Position numbers and translations under genes: made by a program
Notes under the pieces: generated by a model
Database searches by the model: none
What the model saw: the letters and a program-made list of their open reading frames with translations, nothing else
Told to the model about the DNA's origin: nothing
Assembly: GCA_964556705.1 (NCBI GenBank)
Contig: CAZKXX010000029.1
Coordinates: 1-38,087 of the forward strand
Origin: CAZKXX01 sp964556705
GTDB taxonomy: Bacteria; Acidobacteriota; Terriglobia; UBA7540
Reading direction: 5' to 3'
DNA length: 38,087 nt
In this document: piece by piece, positions 16,551 through 22,974 of the stretch
Layout: the number at the start of each line of letters is the position of its first letter
Position numbering within the stretch: position 1 is the stretch's first letter

Positions 16551-16859
16551 ATGGCCGAACAGAAGTCTGAACCCAAAGCCGAGCCCCGGTCGGGCCCCGC
16601 GCCGGGCGGGCGCGGACCCCGCCGCGAGGGCGGACGCCGGCAGTATTTCCGCCGCCGCAAGGTCTGCAAGTTCTGCACGGAGAAGATCGACGTCATCGAT
16701 TACAAGGACGTGCGGCTGATTTCGCAGTTCGTTTCCGAGCGCGGCAAGATCCTGCCGCGGCGGCTGACGGGCACCTGCTCGCCGCACCAGCACACGCTGA
16801 CGCGTGCGATCAAGCGCGCCCGGAACATCGCCTTTCTGCCTTTCGCGACGGAACTGTAA
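16551..16859 (+). CDS. rpsR: 30S ribosomal protein S18
   Basis: A 102-residue S18 with a basic, Gly/Arg/Pro-rich N-terminal extension (1-30) and the conserved core RKVCKFC, IDYKDVRLISQF, GKILPRRLTGTCSPHQ and the final RARNIAFLPF. The CxxC pair plus the later Cys and His make it a probable zinc-binding (C+) form. The ATG follows CTGAGGAGC at ideal spacing. It is part of the rpsF-rpsR-rplI-dnaB unit. Confidence 0.96.
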   Translation: MAEQKSEPKAEPRSGPAPGGRGPRREGGRRQYFRRRKVCKFCTEKIDVIDYKDVRLISQFVSERGKILPRRLTGTCSPHQHTLTRAIKRARNIAFLPFATEL

Positions 16860-16948
16860 TCGCGAAGGCCGGCGGGCCCCGCGCGCGGCGCAGACCCTGC
16901 GCCCTGTCGCGGCCCGCGAACCATTCTCAAGACCCAACGGAGTGCATG

Positions 16949-17452
16949 ATGGAAGTCATCCTGCTTCAAGACGTGGACAATCTCGGAGCGCGCGGCCAGC
17001 TCGTGAAGGTCGCCGACGGCTACGGCCGCAATTTCCTGCTGCCGAAAAAGATGGCGGTGCTCGCCACCCCGCAGAACCGCAAATGGATCGAGCAACAGCG
17101 CGCGCGCTTTCTGAAGCTCAGCGCCAAGGAGAAGAACGACGCGGAAGAGCTGGCCAGGATGCTCGCCGGCGTCGAACTCACCTTCCAGCGGAAGACGGGC
17201 GAGCACGGCGCGCTCTTCGGCTCCGTCACTTCGCTCGACGTGGCCGAGGCTCTGGCGGAGCGCGGCTACCAGATCGACCGCCGGCGCGTGTTGGTTGACC
17301 CGCCGCTTAAGGTGCTCGGCGAGTATCCGGTGCCGGTCCGGCTGCACCGCGAGGTGACGGCGACCGTCAAGGTGAAGGTGGAAAGCGAGGAGCCGGTGCC
17401 CGAGGCGCCTGCCGCAGCCCCCGCCGCCGCGCCGGAAGAACCCAAAGCTTGA
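16949..17452 (+). CDS. rplI: 50S ribosomal protein L9
   Basis: A 167-residue L9. The N-terminal domain is diagnostic: MEVILLQDVDNLGARG followed by VADGYGRNFLLPKKMA, then the long connecting helix and a C-terminal domain with GALFGSVTSLDVAEAL. A short Ala/Pro tail (about 145-167) follows. Two ATGs stand in tandem (16946 and 16949). The second is chosen because GGAG at 16939-16942 is then six bases away and the family begins MEVILL or similar. The stable hairpin at 17462-17488 follows the stop. Confidence 0.96.
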   Translation: MEVILLQDVDNLGARGQLVKVADGYGRNFLLPKKMAVLATPQNRKWIEQQRARFLKLSAKEKNDAEELARMLAGVELTFQRKTGEHGALFGSVTSLDVAEALAERGYQIDRRRVLVDPPLKVLGEYPVPVRLHREVTATVKVKVESEEPVPEAPAAAPAAAPEEPKA

Positions 17453-17461
17453 CCGCACGAC

Positions 17462-17488
17462 GACTCCGGCGACGGCACCGCCGGAGTC
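17462..17488. other. Perfect 10-bp hairpin after rplI
   Basis: GACTCCGGCG (17462-17471) and CGCCGGAGTC (17479-17488) form a perfect GC-rich 10-bp stem with a 7-nt loop, starting ten bases after the rplI stop. There is no T-run behind it. It may mark the 3' end of the rplY-pth-rpsF-rpsR-rplI message, with dnaB served by its own promoter; Rho-dependent termination or end protection would both fit. Confidence 0.55.
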
Positions 17489-17509
17489 ACCGCGCCGGAC
17501 CGTGAAGGG

Positions 17510-17559
17510 TTATCCACAGCCGTCCACAGCTTTGCTGCGCTTTCCACAGAAATTTCACA
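17510..17559 (+). promoter_or_regulatory. Cluster of DnaA-box-like 9-mers upstream of dnaB
   Basis: A perfect E. coli-type DnaA box TTATCCACA is at 17510-17518. Related 9-mers in the same orientation follow: CCGTCCACA (17520-17528), CTTTCCACA (17540-17548) and a weaker AATTTCACA (17551-17559). Starts are 10, 20 and 11 bp apart, that is, on one face of the helix. This suggests DnaA-dependent control of dnaB. No AT-rich unwinding region is evident, so I do not call it an origin. Confidence 0.5.
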
Positions 17560-17563
17560 GCCC

Positions 17564-17581
17564 CAAGTCAGAATTGACTTG
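17564..17581. promoter_or_regulatory. Perfect dyad over the dnaB -35 box
   Basis: CAAGTCA (17564-17570) and TGACTTG (17575-17581) are exact inverted copies separated by GAAT. The right arm covers the -35 hexamer TTGACT, the usual geometry of a repressor operator. The binding protein is unknown. Confidence 0.45.
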
Positions 17582-17601
17582 AGGCCGGAAAGGCGAATAA
17601 T
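17574..17601 (+). promoter_or_regulatory. Predicted dnaB promoter
   Basis: TTGACT (17574-17579) and AATAAT (17596-17601) are separated by 16 nt. Transcription would begin near 17608, at or within a few bases of the first possible start codons (GTG 17608, ATG 17614), so the message may be leaderless. Confidence 0.6.
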
Positions 17602-17613
17602 AGAATCGTGCGC

Positions 17614-18978
17614 ATGGCCGGCACAGCGGCGGTCGACCGGGTCCTTCCCCACAACGTCGAAGCGGAACGCGCCCTCCTCGGCGCCATCCTGCTCGATAAC
17701 AGCGCGCTCTCCGCGGCGCTCGAACTCCTCAGCAAGGACGATTTCTTTTCGGAAGCGAACCGCCTCATCTTCGAAAAGATGACGGTGCTCTCGGAAAGCA
17801 GCCGGACGATCGACCTCGTCACGCTCTCCGAAGAATTGGGACGCGAAGGGCTGCTCGAAAAAGTGGGCGGGGCCGCGAACCTCGCTTCGCTCACCGACGG
17901 CGTGCCCGTGGGCTCGACGGCGAGCGTCACCGAGTACTCGCGCATCATCAAGGAAAAATCGCTCATCCGGCGGCTCGTCCACGCCTCAAACAACGTCATC
18001 GCGCGCTGCCTGGAAGCCGGCGACGATCCCGAGACGCTCATTGATCTCGCGCAGAGCCAGATCTTCGAAATCGCCGAGCAGAAAGTGCGCTCGGGCTTTC
18101 TGAACGTCCGCGACATCGTCAAGTCGAGCTTCGGCACCATCGACGTCCTGTTCGACCGCGGGCAGCGCGTGACGGGCGTCGAGACGGGATTCGTCGAACT
18201 CGACAACCTGACTTCGGGCCTCCAGCCTGGCGAACTCATCATCATCGCCGCGCGGCCCTCGCTCGGAAAAACCGCGCTCGCCCTCAACCTCGCCGCCAAC
18301 GCCGCCATCGAGCACAAAAAGCACGTCGGCATTTTCTCGCTCGAAATGAGCAAAGAGTCGCTGGTCATCCGCCTGCTCTGCTCGGAAGCGCGCATCGACA
18401 GCCACAAACTCCGCACCGGCTTTTCCAGCCGCGAGGACTGGAACCGCATGACGCGCGCGCTGGGCCGCCTGGCGGACGCGCCGCTCTACATTGACGATAC
18501 GCCGGCGCTTTCCATCATGCAGATTCGCGCCAAGGCGCGGCGGCTGAAAGCCGAAAAGGGCCTCGACCTCATCGTCGTGGACTACCTCCAGCTCGTCACC
18601 GGCCACGGCCGGTTTGAGAACCGCACGCAGGAAGTCTCCTTTATCTCGCGCGGGCTGAAGTCCATCGCCAAGGAATTGAGCGTTCCTGTCGTCGCTCTCT
18701 CGCAGCTTTCGCGCGCGCCGGAAGAGCGCCCCGGGCACCGCCCGCAGCTTTCCGACTTGCGCGAGTCCGGCTCGATCGAGCAGGATGCCGACGTCGTCAT
18801 CTTCATCTTCCGCGAGGACGTTTACCGCCGCGCCGCCGAGGAAGAGGGCGACAGCGGAGGAAAGTGCGAGCTCATCATCGGCAAGCAGCGAAACGGCCCC
18901 ACGGGGCACGTGCCGCTCGTCTTCCTGAAGCCTTACGCGCGCTTCGAGAACTACTCCGCGCAGGAGGAAGAGCCGTAG
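17614..18978 (+). CDS. dnaB: Replicative DNA helicase DnaB
   Basis: A 454-residue hexameric helicase that moves on the lagging strand at the fork and recruits primase. The N-terminal domain starts VLPHNVEAERALLGAILLD. The RecA-like C-terminal domain has Walker A ARPSLGKTALALNLA (K219), the H1a-like GIFSLEMSKESL, Walker B LIVVDYLQLV, QLSRAPEERP with DLRESGSIEQDADVV, and the final GPTGHVPLVF. No intein or insertion is seen. The start is uncertain: GTG at 17608 is in frame two codons earlier, and neither has a ribosome binding site, in keeping with a leaderless transcript. Confidence 0.96.
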   Translation: MAGTAAVDRVLPHNVEAERALLGAILLDNSALSAALELLSKDDFFSEANRLIFEKMTVLSESSRTIDLVTLSEELGREGLLEKVGGAANLASLTDGVPVGSTASVTEYSRIIKEKSLIRRLVHASNNVIARCLEAGDDPETLIDLAQSQIFEIAEQKVRSGFLNVRDIVKSSFGTIDVLFDRGQRVTGVETGFVELDNLTSGLQPGELIIIAARPSLGKTALALNLAANAAIEHKKHVGIFSLEMSKESLVIRLLCSEARIDSHKLRTGFSSREDWNRMTRALGRLADAPLYIDDTPALSIMQIRAKARRLKAEKGLDLIVVDYLQLVTGHGRFENRTQEVSFISRGLKSIAKELSVPVVALSQLSRAPEERPGHRPQLSDLRESGSIEQDADVVIFIFREDVYRRAAEEEGDSGGKCELIIGKQRNGPTGHVPLVFLKPYARFENYSAQEEEP

Positions 18979-18979
18979 C

Positions 18980-19031
18980 GCCGGCGTCCTCGCCGGCAAG
19001 CCCGGAATGGAGCGGCGGTCTGCGACCGCCG
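18980..19031. repeat. Tandem perfect hairpins between dnaB and alr
   Basis: Two small hairpins: GCCGGCG-TCCT-CGCCGGC (18980-18997, 7 bp) and CGGCGGTC-TGC-GACCGCCG (19013-19031, 8 bp). They look like REP-type stem-loops and differ from the heptad elements elsewhere in the window. The spacer up to alr holds nothing else that I recognise. Confidence 0.6.
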
Positions 19032-19072
19032 GCCGCGCGACCGCGCCTGCCGAAAGCCGCGACAGAGAGATC

Positions 19073-20224
19073 GTGACCTTCCACCCCGACAAACTTCTGC
19101 GCCCCACCTGGGTTGAGATTTCGCTCTCCAGACTCCGGCGCAATCTGGAACGCGTGCGACAGCTTGCCGGACCGCGCAAGGTGATGGCCGTCGTCAAGGC
19201 CGACGCCTACGGGCACGGCGCCGTCCCTATCGCGCAGGAGCTCGCGCGCTGCGGCGTGGACTGGTTCGGCGTCGCCACGGCCGAAGAGGCCATCGAATTG
19301 CGCGAGGCGGGAATCACGCAGCCGATCCTGTTGCTTGGCGGCCTCTACATGAGCGACCCCGCGCACCTCATCGAGTACAACCTGGTGCCGTCCGTCTCCT
19401 CAACCGTGCGGCTCGACACTTACTCCGAGTGCGCGTGCAAGCTGGGGCGCGAAATCGCCTTCCACCTGAAAGTCGATACCGGCATGGGCCGGCTCGGACT
19501 GCCGCCCGACCGGTTGGAATCCTTCTTCGAACACTTTCGCGAACTTGCCGGGCTGAGGTTCGCAGGCCTGTTAACACACCTTGCTTCGGCTGAAGATCTC
19601 ATTTCAACCCAGACCGAAGAGCAACTGGCGCGATTCGGCGCCGCGCGCGAGCACGTGCGCGCGCTGGGGCTCGAGCCCGAGTGGGTCCACGTTTCGAACA
19701 GCGCGGCGCTCATGGCAGGGCTGAGAATCGAGGAAAACCTCGTGCGCGTCGGCGCGCTGCTCTACGGTTACTGTCTGCCGCTCGTCGTGCCGCCCGGGCG
19801 CCAGCTTCCCGCCGCGCCGGAGTTCGAGCCCATCCTGACGTTCAAATCGCGCGTCGTTTATCTGAAAGACGTTCCGAGCGGAACGCCGCTCGGCTACGGC
19901 GCGTCCTACTTCACGCGCCGGCCGTCGCGCATCGCCACGGTGCCCGTCGGCTACGCGGACGGCCTCTCGCGCGCGCTTTCCAGCCGGGGGCGCGCCATCG
20001 TGCGCGGGCGCGCGGCGCGCGTCGTCGGTGCGATCTCGATGGACCTCACGCTGCTCGATGTCACCGACATCGCGGGCGTGGATATCGGCGACGAAGTGGT
20101 GCTGCTCGGCGCGGCCGACCAATGCTCGATTACGGCGCTCGAATTGGCGCGCGAGATCGGCACCGTCCCTTACGAAGTCCTCTGTTCGATCGGCAAGCGC
20201 GTGCCGAGAATCTACCTCGACTGA
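19073..20224 (+). CDS. alr: Alanine racemase
   Basis: A 383-residue PLP enzyme that interconverts L- and D-alanine for peptidoglycan. The PLP lysine is K42 in AVVKADAYGHG. The opposite-face catalytic Tyr lies in GYGASY (Y275). Other family marks are LKVDTGMGRLG, HVSNSAALM, RVGALLYGY and AISMDLTLLDVTD. The frame is open from an ATG at 19007, but that would start inside the hairpin repeat. The GTG at 19073 follows GACAGAGAGA and gives the usual family length. It follows dnaB by 94 nt and converges on hisA. Confidence 0.93.
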   Translation: MTFHPDKLLRPTWVEISLSRLRRNLERVRQLAGPRKVMAVVKADAYGHGAVPIAQELARCGVDWFGVATAEEAIELREAGITQPILLLGGLYMSDPAHLIEYNLVPSVSSTVRLDTYSECACKLGREIAFHLKVDTGMGRLGLPPDRLESFFEHFRELAGLRFAGLLTHLASAEDLISTQTEEQLARFGAAREHVRALGLEPEWVHVSNSAALMAGLRIEENLVRVGALLYGYCLPLVVPPGRQLPAAPEFEPILTFKSRVVYLKDVPSGTPLGYGASYFTRRPSRIATVPVGYADGLSRALSSRGRAIVRGRAARVVGAISMDLTLLDVTDIAGVDIGDEVVLLGAADQCSITALELAREIGTVPYEVLCSIGKRVPRIYLD

Positions 20225-20278
20225 CGGTCTTCCTTGACAAGTGAATCGCCGCCCCGCGGCCGGCGCGCTGCCCCCCGC

Positions 20279-20971
20279 TCATCGAAAGAGTTCCGGATAG
20301 AGCTTGCGGTAGAGCGACATGCCGAGCGCGGCGTGCATGCCCATCGACTCGAGCGTGGCGATTTCCGCCGGCGTGGTGATGCCGCCCGCGGCGGTGATGG
20401 GGAGCGAGGTCACCGAGCGCAGCCTGCGGAACCAGTCGAGGTTCGTCCCGCGCATCTTCCCTTCCGCATCGATGTAGGTGCAGAGGAATTCCGAGCAGTA
20501 GCGTTCGAGCTCGGGAATGGCTTCGAGGGAAGTAAACGGCAGAGTGCGGCGCCAGCCGCGCACGGCCACGCGGTCGCGGAGCGAGTCCACGGCGATCATG
20601 ATTTTTTCGCGCGGGATTTCGGCCGCGAGCGCCCGCAGGTAATCGTGCGCGACGCCCCTCGGCACGAACGCCGCGCTGCCGATGATGACCTTGCGCGCCC
20701 CGTACTCGACCACGGCTTTCGCGCGTTCGACGGAGCGCAGCCCGCCGCCCACTCGGCAGGGCTTGCGCCGGCAGAGTTCGCGCACGATTTCGGCGTTCTG
20801 GCTCTTCTCCGGCCCGGAAATCGTCGCGTCCAGGTCAATCACCTGGACCTCCGGGTATTTCTCAAACTTTTCGAGCACCGCGAAGGGATCCGGCAGTTCG
20901 AGCTTCTTCCGCTTGCCCTGGACGAGCTGCACCACCTTGCGGTCCATGAGATCGATGCAGGGGATGACCAT
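20279..20971 (-). CDS. hisA: HisA-type phosphoribosylformimino-AICAR-phosphate isomerase
   Basis: A 230-residue TIM barrel, last gene of the his operon. HisA isomerises ProFAR to PRFAR, the substrate of HisF-HisH. The N-terminal catalytic Asp is in IPCIDLMDRKVVQLVQGK (D7), a second in MIAVDSLRDRVAVRGW. Phosphate-binding loops appear as RVGGGLRS and ITAAGGITTP. The segment that in most bacteria reads RDG is here YIDAEGKMRG, closer to the DVEG of eukaryotic HIS6, so this is a divergent HisA. A role in another pathway is unlikely given its place after hisF. The ATG has no strong ribosome binding site; a heptad element lies upstream. Confidence 0.85.
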   Translation of the reverse strand: MVIPCIDLMDRKVVQLVQGKRKKLELPDPFAVLEKFEKYPEVQVIDLDATISGPEKSQNAEIVRELCRRKPCRVGGGLRSVERAKAVVEYGARKVIIGSAAFVPRGVAHDYLRALAAEIPREKIMIAVDSLRDRVAVRGWRRTLPFTSLEAIPELERYCSEFLCTYIDAEGKMRGTNLDWFRRLRSVTSLPITAAGGITTPAEIATLESMGMHAALGMSLYRKLYPELFR

Positions 20972-20972
20972 G

Positions 20973-21107
20973 GAATTCAGTTCCGAGTTCAGAATTGAGG
21001 GTTAAGACTTTCCTGAAAGGAGACGGGGTTTTTCATGCCGCGTGCGCCGTTACGGAGGAAGAACTCCCGCCGGCCTCGCCGACTCTCAACTCTGAACTCT
21101 TAACTCC
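20973..21107. repeat. Heptad hairpin element 6 (GAGTTCA type), hisF/hisA spacer
   Basis: Left arm (20973-21006): TTCCGAG, TTCAGAA, TTGAGGG, TTAAG. Right arm (21081-21107), read reversed: GAGTTAA, GAGTTCA, GAGTTGA, GAGTC. The arms are inverted and flank about 75 nt. The element fills most of the gap between hisF and hisA and overlaps the region where the hisA ribosome binding site would lie. Confidence 0.75.
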
Positions 21108-21125
21108 AGACCTCCTCCTCCGTGG

Positions 21126-21974
21126 CTACAGTCTTACGGCCACGCCGCGCCCGCGCAGGTACTCCTTCAAACTTCGAATCGTGTGCGTTTCGAAGTGAAA
21201 GATCGAGGCGGCGAGCGCGGCGTCCGCGGCGCCTTCGAGAAAAACTTCAGCGAAGTGCTCGGGCCCGCCGGCGCCGCCCGAAGCGATAACAGGAATCGGC
21301 ACGGCGCGGGAAATCATCGCCGTGAGTTCGCAATCGAAGCCCGCCTGCGTCCCGTCCGCGTCCATGGAAGTCAGCAGGATTTCACCTGCGCCCAGCGCCG
21401 CAACCCGACGCGCCCACTCGAGGGCATCCAAACCGGTCGGACGCGTGCCACCGTAAGTCACGACCTCCCAGGAGCGGGAAACTGGAAATCGGAAACTGGA
21501 AACTGGCGACGGCATCTGCTGATCTTCTCCAGTTTCCATTTTCGAGTTTCCGGTTTCCGCGCCTGCCGCGCGCACGCGTCGCGCGTCAAGGGCCACCACG
21601 ATCGCCTGGCTCCCGAAGTGCGCGGCGAGTTCGCCGACGACTTCAGGATTTTCCACCGCGCCGGTGTTAATCGCAACCTTGTCGGCGCCGGCGGCGAGCA
21701 ATCGCTTCGCGTCCTCGACCGTCCGCACGCCTCCGCCGACCGTGAGGGGAATGAATAGATGGCTCGCCACGCGCTGAACGGTCTCCATCAGCGTCGCGCG
21801 GCCTTCACGCGAGGCCGAGATATCGAGCATCACCAGTTCATCCGCGCCTTCGCGGTTGTACGCCTCAGCGAGCTCCGAAGGGTCTCCCGCGTCGCGCAGA
21901 TTGACGAATCGAATCCCTTTCACAACCCGCCCGTCTTTGCAGTCCAGGCAGGGGATGATGCGCTTTGCGAACAC
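21126..21974 (-). CDS. hisF: Imidazole glycerol phosphate synthase cyclase subunit, with an in-frame repeat-derived insert
   Basis: A 282-residue HisF, about 30 longer than normal (about 253). It forms IGP and AICAR from PRFAR using ammonia from HisH. Catalytic D11 (IPCLDCKDGRVVKG) and D130 (VVALDARRV) are present, with TVGGGVRT, GAGEILLTSMDADG and VIASGGAGG. Right after strand 5, residues about 136-167 form an insert with no HisF counterpart, rich in Ser, Thr, Gly and Met, encoded by the heptad hairpin at 21476-21561; the family sequence resumes at SWEVVTYGG. Reading frame is kept. GTG start at 21974 after AGAGGAACG. Whether the insert is tolerated, structured or removed is unknown. Confidence 0.93.
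   Translation of the reverse strand: MFAKRIIPCLDCKDGRVVKGIRFVNLRDAGDPSELAEAYNREGADELVMLDISASREGRATLMETVQRVASHLFIPLTVGGGVRTVEDAKRLLAAGADKVAINTGAVENPEVVGELAAHFGSQAIVVALDARRVRAAGAETGNSKMETGEDQQMPSPVSSFRFPVSRSWEVVTYGGTRPTGLDALEWARRVAALGAGEILLTSMDADGTQAGFDCELTAMISRAVPIPVIASGGAGGPEHFAEVFLEGAADAALAASIFHFETHTIRSLKEYLRGRGVAVRL
21476..21561. repeat. Heptad hairpin element 7 (GGAAACT type) inside hisF
   Basis: Left arm (21477-21506): GGAAACT, GGAAATC, GGAAACT, GGAAACT, GG. Right arm (about 21529-21558) is its inverted complement with about 25 of 30 positions matching. The loop is about 22 nt. It has the same heptad as the element between tRNAs at 255-345. In hisF it encodes most of the extra residues 136-167. 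Confidence 0.9.
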
Positions 21975-22030
21975 CGTTCCTCTGATCCTTTCTGTCGAAG
22001 ACGCTGACCGCGCTCAGGTCCGAGATCGAA

Positions 22031-22124
22031 GAAATTCTGAATTATGAATTCTGAATTGCCGTCTTCGAGTCCGCGGGCAGTCCTGACCGTGTCGCCTCAA
22101 TTCAGAATTCACAATTCATAATTC
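22031..22124. repeat. Heptad hairpin element 8 (TTCTGAA type), hisH/hisF junction
   Basis: Left arm (22031-22058): TTCTGAA, TTATGAA, TTCTGAA, TTG. Right arm (22098-22124), read reversed: TTATGAA, TTGTGAA, TTCTGAA, TTG. Arms pair almost fully around a loop of about 39 nt. The right arm encodes the last residues (MNYEL) and the TGA stop of hisH. Confidence 0.9.
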
Positions 22125-22780
22125 ATCAGCGCCGAGCCCCGAGTATCTGAGTTTCGCTTCCCAGCCTCCCGCTGCTCCGCGAGAAAATTCCGCAGCACGC
22201 GCAGCCCGACCTCGGCGGACTTTTCGGGATGAAACTGCACGGCCCAGACGTTTTCTTTCTCGACGCCGGCGGCGTAGGTTTCTCCGTACTCGGTGACGGC
22301 GACGGACTCGGGCGTTGCGGGGCCGAAGTAGGAATGGCAGTAATAGACGAAGCTGCCGTCCGCGACGCCCGCAAACAACCGGCTCGGGCCGCGCAGCGCG
22401 AGCTGGTTCCATCCCACTTGCGGGACTTTGGATTTCTCGCGGAAGCGCGCGACGCGGCCGCGCAACACACCCAGTCCCGCCACTTCGGGAGCTTCTTCGC
22501 TCGATTCGTAAAGCGCCTGGAGACCCAGACAGATTCCGAGATAGGGCTTTCCGGATTCGATCGCTTGGCGCAGCGGCGCGAGCAGCCGGCGTTCTTCGAG
22601 CGCGCGCAGCATGGCGCCGAAGTGCCCCTGCCCGGGCAGAATGATTCTGTCGGCGCGTTCGAGGCTTTCCGCCCGGTCCACGACTTCCGCCTCAAAGCCG
22701 AGGTAGCGCACTGCTTTCAGCACCGAGCCGACGTTGCCGGCGCCGTAATCGAGGAGCCCGATGATTTGCGACTTGCCCAT
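22109..22780 (-). CDS. hisH: Imidazole glycerol phosphate synthase glutaminase subunit
   Basis: A 223-residue class I glutaminase that feeds ammonia to HisF. The catalytic triad is C84 in LGICLGLQ, H184 and E186 in QFHPEKS. Other marks are LLDYGAGNVGSV, ILPGQGHFG and VPQVGWNQL. The ATG at 22780 gives the family N-terminus; the open frame continues 37 codons upstream through a repeat that codes for FPVSNFQ-like residues, which I treat as non-coding. The C-terminal end (about 211-223) is not family sequence: the final MNYEL and the stop codon come from a heptad repeat arm. hisF follows after 134 nt. Confidence 0.94.
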   Translation of the reverse strand: MGKSQIIGLLDYGAGNVGSVLKAVRYLGFEAEVVDRAESLERADRIILPGQGHFGAMLRALEERRLLAPLRQAIESGKPYLGICLGLQALYESSEEAPEVAGLGVLRGRVARFREKSKVPQVGWNQLALRGPSRLFAGVADGSFVYYCHSYFGPATPESVAVTEYGETYAAGVEKENVWAVQFHPEKSAEVGLRVLRNFLAEQREAGKRNSDTRGSALMNYEL

Positions 22781-22793
22781 GAGAATTACCCGA

Positions 22794-22971
22794 AGCTGGA
22801 AATTCGAAACTGGAAAAGCGAACAGCGCAGGGCGTCCCCGTTCCTCAGCCTCGCTGCTCGTTTCGCCTTCTTGCCATTTGCCATTGACCACTTGTCACTC
22901 GCGTTTTGCTCCTTCCCTCTCGTCACGCCGCGATCAGTTGCTCGTCACTTGTCACTCATCACTCATCACTG
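22794..22971. repeat. Composite heptad element 9, hisB/hisH spacer
   Basis: Three arrays in one spacer. 22794-22820: AGCTGGA, AATTCGA, AACTGGA (GGAAACT type). 22868-22901: TTGCCAT, TTGCCAT, TGACCAC, TTGTCAC, switching type within one array. 22941-22973: TCGTCAC, TTGTCAC, TCATCAC, TCATCAC, T. The last ends at the hisB stop. Unlike other loci the arrays are not a simple inverted pair, so this may be several elements or a rearranged one. Confidence 0.75.
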
Positions 22972-22974
22972 CCC

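Noticed and set aside
17510..17600. Chromosomal replication origin
   Set aside because: DnaA-like boxes are present, but there is no AT-rich unwinding region, no dnaA or dnaN nearby, and skew cannot be assessed from this window.
21471..21566. Frameshift or pseudogene in hisF
   Set aside because: Both flanks of the insert stay in the same frame and all catalytic residues are kept, so the gene appears intact.
22781..22891. A 37-residue N-terminal extension of HisH
   Set aside because: The extra codons come from heptad repeat DNA and the glutaminase family begins at the ATG at 22780.
22794..22971. A short CRISPR-like array in the hisB/hisH spacer
   Set aside because: Units are 7 bp, without spacers, and no cas gene is nearby.
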